Of a stretch of 33,342 nucleotides of DNA, positions 6,984 through 13,113 are shown piece after piece. The notes under the pieces were generated by a model. The model was not told the origin of the DNA and did not search any database. It worked only from the letters and a program-made list of their open reading frames with translations. Location: positions 1-33,342 of the forward strand of contig JAPLMX010000015.1 of assembly GCA_026386805.1 (NCBI GenBank), read 5' to 3'. Numbering within the stretch: the first letter of the stretch is position 1; every line of letters starts with the position of its first letter. Made by a program: the position numbers and the translations under genes. Source of the DNA: Phycisphaerae bacterium. GTDB lineage: Bacteria > Planctomycetota > Phycisphaerae > Sedimentisphaerales > Anaerobacaceae.

Positions 6984-8327
6984 ATGAGCACAACAATCTC
7001 CCGACGCGAGGTGATGCGCCACAGCCTCTTCGGCGCGGCGGGGCTGCTGCTGGCCGACGGCTGGCCCGTTGGTAGTGTGCCCGTACGGGCATCCAACGAA
7101 ACGCCTCGCGGCGTCACTACGAACAAGGCCAAGGCGGTCATCCAGATCTGGATGTGGGGCGGGCCGTCGCACTTGGACACGTTCGATCCCAAGCCGGCGG
7201 CGGGCTACGACTACTGCGGGCCTTTGGATAAGCCCATCCCGACCAACGTGGACGGGATCATCATCGGTGAGCTGCTGCCGCTCTTGGCGAAGCAGGCGGA
7301 CAAGTACTCCATCATTCGCAGCATGACCCACGGCATCAACGGCCACGAGACCGCGTCCTACATGATCCAGACCGGTCGGCCGCCCGGCGGCCGGGACGTG
7401 TATCCGAGCGTGGGGGCGGTGGTCTCGCTATTCAAAGGCTACAACGCCGGGTACGCCGGGCTGATTCCACCCTACATTGTGCTGACCCAGCCGCAGGGCC
7501 GGTTCTCTGAGGCAGGGTTCCTGGGAGCGCGCTACAAGCCTGCCACCGGTGGCGACCCGGCGCAGGCCCGGTTCGCCGTCGAAGGCGTCGTCGCCCAGGG
7601 CATCACGGACGAGCGGCAGAAGGACCGACGCGAGCTGCTTCACAAGCTGGACACGCTGGGACAGGCCGAAAAAAGCAACGAGTCGCTAAAGGTGTTCGAT
7701 CAGGCCGAGGAAGGAGCCTACGAGCTGATCCTGGGCGACGCGGGCAAGGTGTTCGATCTCACGCAGGAGAAAAACGAGCTGCGAGACAGCTACGGCCGCA
7801 CGACGTTCGGGCAATCCTGCTTAGTCGCGCGGCGGCTGGTCGAGCGCGGCGTCCTTTACGTCACCATCAACTACAACGGCTGGGACACGCACAAGCAGCA
7901 TTTTCCAACCATGCGCCGAAAACTGCCCGAGATGGATAAAGGCATGGCGACCCTGCTCCAGGACCTTGCGGACCGCGGCTTGCTGGACAGCACCATCGTC
8001 TGGTGGAGCGGCGAGTTCGGCCGGACGCCGAAGGTCCAGTGGGAGGCGCCCTGGAACGGCGGACGCGGTCACTACGGCCAGGTCTTCAGTGCCGTGGTCG
8101 CCGGCGGCGGGTTCAAGGGCGGCCGCGTGGTGGGGGCGTCCGATGAGAAGGGCGAAGAGGTGAAGGAGCGGCCCGTGTATCCGTGCGATCTGATCGCCGG
8201 CATGTATGAGCTGCTCGGCATCGACGGCAATGCGAAGCTGCCTCATCCCCAAGGGCTGGACGTCCGTGTGACGCCCACGGCCGCCGAGGGCGTCACGATG
8301 GGCGGACGTTTGAAGGAAATCATGTAA
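6984..8327 (+). CDS. DUF1501 protein with Tat signal (alkaline-phosphatase-like fold)
   Basis: 447 residues from the ATG at 6984, which has AAGGGG about nine bases upstream. The N-terminus carries a twin-arginine signal (SRREVMR, then the hydrophobic HSLFGAAGLLLADG), so the protein is probably folded before export. DUF1501 landmarks: IQIWMWGGPSHLDTFDPKP near 53-71, NGHETASYMIQTGR, VYPSVGAVVS, GWDTHKQHF and VVWWSGEFGRTP near 330-342. The family belongs to the alkaline phosphatase/sulfatase superfamily fold, but its reaction is not established. It is the middle gene of a three-gene set: 23 bases after DUF1549/1553, with its stop codon overlapping the next start (TAATG). Confidence 0.9.
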   Translation: MSTTISRREVMRHSLFGAAGLLLADGWPVGSVPVRASNETPRGVTTNKAKAVIQIWMWGGPSHLDTFDPKPAAGYDYCGPLDKPIPTNVDGIIIGELLPLLAKQADKYSIIRSMTHGINGHETASYMIQTGRPPGGRDVYPSVGAVVSLFKGYNAGYAGLIPPYIVLTQPQGRFSEAGFLGARYKPATGGDPAQARFAVEGVVAQGITDERQKDRRELLHKLDTLGQAEKSNESLKVFDQAEEGAYELILGDAGKVFDLTQEKNELRDSYGRTTFGQSCLVARRLVERGVLYVTINYNGWDTHKQHFPTMRRKLPEMDKGMATLLQDLADRGLLDSTIVWWSGEFGRTPKVQWEAPWNGGRGHYGQVFSAVVAGGGFKGGRVVGASDEKGEEVKERPVYPCDLIAGMYELLGIDGNAKLPHPQGLDVRVTPTAAEGVTMGGRLKEIM

Positions 8328-10756
8328 TGCGGATCATGACGCGGATGGTACGCCATATGTCATTGCGAGCGAAGCGAAGCAGTCTCTCATCCCAAGGGTT
8401 GAGATTGCTTCGTCGCTGCGCTCCTCGCAATGACATAAATGGGCCTTGTGTGTCCGTACGAGCGAAGAGCGTCGCGTGGGCACAGCCCACCCTACTGGCC
8501 ATCCTTTTGATGATTGTGCCTGTCGTGCAGGCGCAGCAGGGCGCTCCGCATCTCGGCTACGTCTATCCCGCCGGCGGGCGGCAGGGCACCACGTTCCAGA
8601 CCAAGATCGGCGGGCGATTTCTCGACGGCGTGACCAACCTCTACATCTCCGGCGGCGGGATTGGGGCCACGGTCGTCGAGCAGAACAAGCCTCTGACGCC
8701 GGCACAGATCAATACTCTCCGAGAGAAGCTCCAGGAACTACAGAAGAAGGAGCGGGATGCCGTGACTCTGAAGGAAATGGCCGAAATCCGGGACCAGATC
8801 GCCGCCTCCGTGAAGAGGAACGCGAATCCTGCGCTGGGGGAAACCGTCACGATCCAGGTGACGATGGCTCCCGATGCGATCCCCGGCGATCGGGAGCTGC
8901 GGCTGGGGACGCCATTGGGCTTATCGAACCCCCTCATTTTCCGCGTCGGCCGGTTGCCGGAATTCTGCGAGAACGAGTCGAAAAACGGCCAGACCTACAC
9001 CGAGACGGTCGTCACACTGCCGGCCACCCTAAACGGCCGCATCGTCCCCACCGATAGTGTCCGCGTTCTGTTCCCGGCACGTCAAGGCCAGCAGTTCCAG
9101 TACGCTGACGCGGATCGGTACCGCTTCCAAGCCCACCAAGGTCAGCAGTTGGTTGTCGTTGCCAGTGCGAGGGAATTGATCCCGTACTTAGCCGACGCCG
9201 TTCCCGGCTGGTTTCAGGCCGTCGTGACGCTGTACGATGGCCACGGCAAGGAACTGGCCTATGACGACGACTATCGTTTCCATCCCGATCCAGTCCTCCA
9301 TTATGTGATCCCCCAGGACGGCGATTATATCATCGAGATCAAAGATGCCATCTACCGCGGCCGCGAAGATTTCGTTTACCGCATCACCTTGGGTGAACTG
9401 CCGTTTGTGACGAGCATTTTCCCGCTGGGCGGTCCGGCCGGCACTGCGACGCCCGTCGAGATCAAGGGTTGGAACCTCCCGGTGGACAAGCTGACGATGG
9501 ACGCCAAAGACAAGGGGCCGGGCATCTATCCGCTTTCCGTGTCCAAGGGAGAGATGGTTTCCAACCATGTGCCGGTTGCGGTGGACACGCTGCCGGAGTG
9601 TATCGAAAAGGAGTCGAACGACTCGCCCCAGAGTGCACAACCGGTCACGCTGCCGATCATCGTCAACGGCCACATCGACAAGAGCGGCGATTGGGATGTG
9701 TTCCGCTTCGATGGCCATGCCGGCGACCAAGTCGTCGCGGAGGTCTACGCCCGCAGGCTTGATTCGCCGCTGGACTCCGTGCTCAAGCTGACCGATGCCG
9801 CCGGCCGGCAACTGGCGTTCAACGACGATTATGAGGACAAGGGGTCGGGATTGAACACGCACCACGCAGATTCGTTTATCCTCACGACTCTGCCGGCGGA
9901 TGGGGCTTACTACCTCCAGATAGGCGACGCCCAGCACCAGGGCGGTCTGGAGTATGCCTACCGCTTGCGTATCAGCACGCCGAGGCCCGATTTCGAGCTG
10001 CGGGTCGTGCCGTCCGCCATCCGCGCGGGCGCCGGGCAAACCGTCCCCATCACAGTCTATGCCCTGCGAAAAGATGGCTTCTCCGGCGATATCGCTCTGG
10101 TCCTGAAAGGTGTCCCGCAAGCATTCAGGCTCAGCGGCGGCACAGTGCCCGCTCATCAGGATCAGGTGCGGCTCACCCTGACGGTCCAGCCCATTCCCCT
10201 GAACGAGCCTCTGAGTCTGGGCTTGCAAGGCCGTGCGACTATTCAGGGCCGGGAGGTGGTTCGGCAAGCCGTGCCAGCGGACGATATGATGCAAGCCTTT
10301 GCCTACCGCCATCTCGTACCTGCAAAAGACCTGAAGGTGACCGTGCTCAAACGCGGGGCGGTTCGTATGTCGGCAGCAATCGTCAGCGAGCTACCCGTGA
10401 AAATCCCCCTCGGCGGAACGGCACGGGTCCGAGTGACCACGCCGCCATACAGGGCCTTCGATAAGATCCAGATGGAGCTGAGCGAGCCGCCGGAGGGAAT
10501 CACCGTGCGGGACGTGTCGTCCGACCCAAAGGGCACGGACATCGTCCTGCAAAGTGATGCCGCCAAGACCAAGCCTGCCCTGCGAGGGAACCTGATCGTC
10601 GAAGTGTCCGGGGAGCGAACGCCGCCGTCCGGAGACGGAAAGCCGAAAGTGAATAGGCAACGCATCCCGCTGGGCACACTGCCGGCGATCCCCTTCGAGA
10701 TTGTCAAGCAGGACCCGGCGGTTGAGGCTCAGACAACGAATCCATCGCCGGGGTGA
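8327..10756 (+). CDS. Exported protein with two PPC (pre-peptidase C-terminal) domains
   Basis: Up to 809 residues. The ATG at 8327 overlaps the preceding TAA, arguing for translational coupling, but the signal-peptide core (LLAILLMIVPVVQA) comes only at residues 57-70; the 45 or so residues between derive from two dispersed repeats. GTG 8450 is an alternative start giving an ideal n-region but no visible RBS. After the signal comes an IPT/TIG-like segment (GYVYPAGGRQGTTFQTKIGG). The first PPC-like domain lies near 213-365 (ENESKNG, DRYRFQAHQGQQLVV, YDDDYRFHPDPVLHY). The second lies near 425-555 (ECIEKESNDSPQSA, GDWDVFRFDGHAGDQVV, NDDYEDKGSGLNTHH). Such proteins accompany DUF1501 genes in planctomycetes and are probably periplasmic or surface-located; their function is unknown. 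Confidence 0.85.
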   Translation: MRIMTRMVRHMSLRAKRSSLSSQGLRLLRRCAPRNDINGPCVSVRAKSVAWAQPTLLAILLMIVPVVQAQQGAPHLGYVYPAGGRQGTTFQTKIGGRFLDGVTNLYISGGGIGATVVEQNKPLTPAQINTLREKLQELQKKERDAVTLKEMAEIRDQIAASVKRNANPALGETVTIQVTMAPDAIPGDRELRLGTPLGLSNPLIFRVGRLPEFCENESKNGQTYTETVVTLPATLNGRIVPTDSVRVLFPARQGQQFQYADADRYRFQAHQGQQLVVVASARELIPYLADAVPGWFQAVVTLYDGHGKELAYDDDYRFHPDPVLHYVIPQDGDYIIEIKDAIYRGREDFVYRITLGELPFVTSIFPLGGPAGTATPVEIKGWNLPVDKLTMDAKDKGPGIYPLSVSKGEMVSNHVPVAVDTLPECIEKESNDSPQSAQPVTLPIIVNGHIDKSGDWDVFRFDGHAGDQVVAEVYARRLDSPLDSVLKLTDAAGRQLAFNDDYEDKGSGLNTHHADSFILTTLPADGAYYLQIGDAQHQGGLEYAYRLRISTPRPDFELRVVPSAIRAGAGQTVPITVYALRKDGFSGDIALVLKGVPQAFRLSGGTVPAHQDQVRLTLTVQPIPLNEPLSLGLQGRATIQGREVVRQAVPADDMMQAFAYRHLVPAKDLKVTVLKRGAVRMSAAIVSELPVKIPLGGTARVRVTTPPYRAFDKIQMELSEPPEGITVRDVSSDPKGTDIVLQSDAAKTKPALRGNLIVEVSGERTPPSGDGKPKVNRQRIPLGTLPAIPFEIVKQDPAVEAQTTNPSPG
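8356..8437. repeat. Dispersed CATTGCGAG-type inverted repeat in a gene start
   Basis: 82-bp element with perfect 14-bp ends TATGTCATTGCGAG (8356-8369) and CTCGCAATGACATA (8424-8437) and imperfect inner complementarity (GAAGCGAAGCAGTCTC against GAGATTGCTTCG). This is a known widespread intergenic repeat type in bacteria. Here it lies in frame in the 5' part of the PPC-domain gene and encodes a basic peptide beginning SLRAKRSSL. Confidence 0.85.
8476..8490. repeat. Short palindrome GTGGGCACAGCCCAC
   Basis: A GTGGGC/GCCCAC palindrome followed by CCTA, typical of a dispersed repeat. A related copy, GTGGGCTGCGCCCAC, lies at 32189-32203. This copy encodes VAWAQPTL immediately before the signal-peptide core of the PPC-domain protein. 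Confidence 0.6.
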
Positions 10757-10786
10757 CAGCGGCAAGGCTGGATCGCCTTGCCGCTG
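10757..10786 (+). terminator. Perfect 12-bp hairpin directly after the PPC gene
   Basis: CAGCGGCAAGGC (10757-10768), 6-nt loop, GCCTTGCCGCTG (10775-10786), starting on the base after the TGA stop. There is no T-run (CTACCCCC follows), so it is either a weak intrinsic terminator or a 3'-end stabiliser closing the DUF1549-DUF1501-PPC unit. Confidence 0.6.
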
Positions 10787-10896
10787 CTACCCCCGCTGCC
10801 ACTCCCGCCCCCCCACGCCGCTTTCCCCTCGACAATCCTCGACGAAACCGGGTGTCGCGACCCCGATGTGTAGTTTCTTCGTAGGATAGATGGTAA

Positions 10897-10951
10897 GATG
10901 TCCATGGCTGGGCCGCACCGCGTTGAGTGCGGGCGAAGCCCGCTGGACATC
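10897..10951. repeat. Inverted repeat at the start of the KaiC-like gene
   Basis: Arms GATGTCCA (10897-10904) and TGGACATC (10944-10951) enclose GCGGGCGAAGCCCGC, a second small palindrome. The ATG at 10898 of the downstream frame lies inside the left arm, which makes the TTG at 10967 (AAAGG eight bases upstream) an attractive true start. Confidence 0.5.
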
Positions 10952-11386
10952 GGCAAAGGCAGTACGTTGACTGAATTCTCATTGACAACCGGAATCAAGG
11001 AAATCGACAACCTGGTCGGCGGCATCTCGCCCGGCGACAATATCGTCTGGGGGGTCGATTCCGGCGCGCCCGTCGACCGGTTCGTCTCCGGATTCCTGAC
11101 GGCCGACAGGGCCCTGGGCTCGACCGTCACCTACGTCAGCTTCAACCGCTCGCCGCAGACGATCACACGCGCCTACGGCAGGGACCTGTCGCCGGGAGCG
11201 TTTCGACTCATCGACTGCTTCTCGTCGGGAAAAGGCAACAACGACAAGGTCTTCCTCGACTTCTACGAGTCGGCCGACGAGCAGTTGCGCAGCGCCGTCG
11301 TCCACGTGGGCCACCCTTCCGATCCGGCGGAGCTGGAAAAGGCCCTGACCGGCCCCTCGAAATCCGTCAAGTCCAGACTGTCCTGA
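10898..11386 (+). CDS. Truncated KaiC/RecA-like protein with degenerate P-loop
   Basis: 162 residues from the ATG at 10898, or 139 from the TTG at 10967, which has a better-placed AAAGG. The phrase TTGIKEIDNLVGGISPGDN is the typical opening of a KaiC-like ATPase domain, followed by a beta strand and TYVSFNRSPQTI. The Walker A position reads GVDSGAPVDRF and lacks the GKT/GKS, so ATP binding is doubtful. KaiC-family domains need about 230 residues; this frame breaks off after ELEKALTG and ends in ten residues (PSKSVKSRLS) that are antisense to abiEii. The 3' part of the gene therefore appears lost at a recombination joint near 11340-11365. Its last 124 bases overlap the convergent abiEii frame. 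Confidence 0.6.
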   Translation: MSMAGPHRVECGRSPLDIGKGSTLTEFSLTTGIKEIDNLVGGISPGDNIVWGVDSGAPVDRFVSGFLTADRALGSTVTYVSFNRSPQTITRAYGRDLSPGAFRLIDCFSSGKGNNDKVFLDFYESADEQLRSAVVHVGHPSDPAELEKALTGPSKSVKSRLS

Positions 11387-12030
11387 TACGCTCCCAAAAT
11401 ACGCCAGATGTCGTAGTAATCCCGTGCCCGCGAACGGCTCCAACCCCGCTGCTGGAGACTCCGCTGATGTTGAAGAATCGCACGCAGCTTCTCGGCAATG
11501 ATCTCTTCGAGGCAATAGACCTGCACATCCGCTTGGATGGTCTCTCCGTACTCATGGATCACGCTCCGGCGGCATGGAGTCTTCAGTACCTTCTCATCTA
11601 TGGCGATTTCCACCATCACACGCGTTTGAGCCTGTCTTTGCCAAGGCAATTGCACCCGAATGGTAAACGCCTCCTGACCGGCGGGGTGAGGTTCCTTTTC
11701 CGTATACCGCTCCCATTCAACCCGCACGGGGGCGTATTCGTCCAGCAACTCCATTGCTGTCCGGCAAACGCCTTCGATAGCGGTTTCCATATCCCCGCCC
11801 GTAGGTACCCCGGCCAGCCCTGAGAAATCCAGATCCTCAGAGAACCGGTAGTCCCCGAAGTAACACTTCTTCAGAGCCGTGCCGCCCTTGAACACCAGCG
11901 TCTCGCGCAAATGCTCCTGACGGCTAATTCCCGCCAGAATCCAGGACAAGACATAGTCCCGCTCCAACACATCCCAGCCCAAGCCTGTGCGTTGTCTGGC
12001 CTGCTCCAGCCGGGTCCGAAGCAGCTTCAT
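11263..12030 (-). CDS. abiEii: AbiEii-type nucleotidyltransferase toxin, C-terminus replaced
   Basis: Toxin of the AbiE type IV toxin-antitoxin/abortive-infection system, a DNA polymerase beta-fold nucleotidyltransferase (DUF1814). Seen: motif I FKGGTALKKCYFGDYRFSED followed by LDF (residues 47-69), EEIIAEKLRAIL near 176-187 and ARDYYDIWRIL near 205-215, so the recognised catalytic motifs are all present. At 255 residues it is shorter than the usual 290-310, and everything after about residue 225 is read from the antisense strand of the KaiC-like gene (VRAFSSSAGSEGWPTW), so the natural C-terminal lobe is missing. Its ATG overlaps the abiEi stop (ATGG/TGA within 12027-12030), the usual coupling. 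Whether the truncated toxin is active is unknown. Confidence 0.85.
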   Translation of the reverse strand: MKLLRTRLEQARQRTGLGWDVLERDYVLSWILAGISRQEHLRETLVFKGGTALKKCYFGDYRFSEDLDFSGLAGVPTGGDMETAIEGVCRTAMELLDEYAPVRVEWERYTEKEPHPAGQEAFTIRVQLPWQRQAQTRVMVEIAIDEKVLKTPCRRSVIHEYGETIQADVQVYCLEEIIAEKLRAILQHQRSLQQRGWSRSRARDYYDIWRILGAYQDSLDLTDFEGPVRAFSSSAGSEGWPTWTTALRNCSSADS

Positions 12031-12863
12031 GGTGTCACCTTCCCAGCCAGGTTCTCCTGGACCATCCAGGACCGGTTATACGGTCCTCGACGCGGACCGG
12101 CCGGATCGAGCTTGCTGTAGCCCGTGACCTCCACTCGTTCAAGGGCGGTCAGTCGTGAACGCTCTGTTTCTGTCTTCTCCAGCACCCAGCCCAGCCGCTT
12201 GGCCGTCGCAGCATTCAGCTTAAAGGCGTATTCAATGAGCCGGTCCAGGTTCAGCCGGTCATGCGCCCCCGCAAAGGCATGAATGACCTCTGCGAACCCG
12301 CCGCAGCACTGAGGCATGGCGAGGCCGTCGATCAAGGTCCGCTCCCTATCCGTGACCGTCACCCGAGCCTCACCGATCCAGACCTCCTTGGTTCCGAAGA
12401 ACCGCTCCGGCTTGACCTGAATGAACTGGTAGACGGTTTCGCCAACGCGGTACCCGCTCTCGCCGCCGCGAGCCTTGTGCGAACGCGGCACCCAGTGTCC
12501 GGTCGTGGTCGTGGTCATGACGAAGACCCGGTGCGGGATTTGATCGGTCAGTTCGTGATAGTGCATGGCCGAGAAGTGGCTGATCGCCGCCGGACGCACC
12601 AGCGCCATGGCGACCTCGAATTCATGGGCTGGCGAAACGCCCGGCACCGAGGAGGAAAGGGCGTACAATCCCTTCCGCAAACGAACCAGCCATCCGGCCC
12701 GCGCCAGATGGTGCAGGGCCTGACGCACATAGCCTTCTGACAGCCCCACATCAGGAGCTATCTCGCGGGCCTGCTCCGTCGAGAAGATGCGGCAGCCTTC
12801 GGCCGCCAGTCGCCGAACCAGCATCAACGCCGGTGTCGGCTGGGATGGATGTTCTTGTGTCAT
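12027..12863 (-). CDS. abiEi: AbiEi-type antitoxin and autorepressor
   Basis: 278 residues. N-terminal winged-helix region (IFSTEQAREIAPDVGLSEGYVRQALHHLARAGWLVRL, written here in part: the recognition-helix area is near residues 30-60), then the AbiEi core: KGLYAL, HEFEVAMALVRPAAISHFSA, YHELTDQIPHRVFVMTT, VTDRERTLIDGLAMPQCCGG and LNLDRLIEYA. AbiEi proteins neutralise AbiEii without binding it and repress their own promoter through inverted repeats. A perfect palindrome covers this gene's start codon (12861-12885), consistent with that. Overlap with abiEii is 4 bases. The predicted transcript would be leaderless or nearly so, as no Shine-Dalgarno precedes the ATG at 12863. Confidence 0.88.
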   Translation of the reverse strand: MTQEHPSQPTPALMLVRRLAAEGCRIFSTEQAREIAPDVGLSEGYVRQALHHLARAGWLVRLRKGLYALSSSVPGVSPAHEFEVAMALVRPAAISHFSAMHYHELTDQIPHRVFVMTTTTTGHWVPRSHKARGGESGYRVGETVYQFIQVKPERFFGTKEVWIGEARVTVTDRERTLIDGLAMPQCCGGFAEVIHAFAGAHDRLNLDRLIEYAFKLNAATAKRLGWVLEKTETERSRLTALERVEVTGYSKLDPAGPRRGPYNRSWMVQENLAGKVTP

Positions 12864-12885
12864 TGTTCGTTATTATCGAACAATG
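12861..12885 (-). promoter_or_regulatory. Palindromic operator over the abiE start codon
   Basis: Perfect 9-bp arms CATTGTTCG (12861-12869) and CGAACAATG (12877-12885) with a 7-bp AT-only centre. On the minus strand the centre gives GATAAT, a good -10 box, only about eight bases from the ATG at 12863. AbiEi bound here would cover both promoter and start codon. The inference rests on established AbiEi autoregulation through inverted repeats; the half-site sequence itself is not one I can match to a characterised AbiEi. Confidence 0.65.
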
Positions 12886-12943
12886 ACTCGATAGAATCCA
12901 CAAGATTCGGCGTACTTGGGGGATTTGTTTTCACCCATCGCCC

Positions 12944-13024
12944 GACCAAGCTGTGGCGGCCAAGCTCGCCATCAGCCGTACCACCCTGCGCAAACGCCTC
13001 CAGGAATATGGCCTGGGCGAGTAG
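12944..13024 (+). pseudogene. 3' remnant of a Fis-type HTH protein
   Basis: The last 26 codons of a lost gene, read on the plus strand to TAG at 13022-13024. The peptide runs DQAVAAKLAISRTTLRKRLQ followed by EYGLGE. It is the second half of a Fis/NtrC-type helix-turn-helix (consensus AAxxLGISRTTLRKRLxxYGL), the usual C-terminus of sigma-54 activators and related regulators. No start codon or upstream domain is present; the sequence is cut off close to the abiE promoter. It is too short to function and marks the other edge of the AbiE insertion or deletion scar. Confidence 0.7.
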
Positions 13025-13054
13025 TCGCCACGACACAACCGTAGCTCGTGCCCT

Positions 13055-13113
13055 CCGTAGGGCGAGCGTCCCCGCTCGCCAACACACATCGTGCGAGGAC
13101 GCACGACCTACGG
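13055..13113. repeat. Cloverleaf-like palindromic repeat, copy 1
   Basis: An outer stem CCGTAGG (13055-13061) / CCTACGG (13107-13113) encloses two hairpins: GGCGAGCG/CGCTCGCC with loop TCCC (13061-13080) and CGTGCG/CGCACG with loop AGGA (13090-13105). A second copy at 24600-24658 keeps both hairpins while the outer stem has changed on both sides. The TAG stop of the neighbouring LRR gene is supplied by the right outer arm (CTA at 13108-13110). Confidence 0.8.

Noticed and set aside
5314..7092. 592-codon minus-strand frame opposite DUF1549/DUF1553
   Set aside because: Long only because of GC bias; the plus strand shows the conserved family blocks.
13061..13105. Cloverleaf repeat as a tRNA gene
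   Set aside because: It has only two internal hairpins, no anticodon arm, no T-loop GTTC and no acceptor of seven pairs in the right place; a repeat explains it better.
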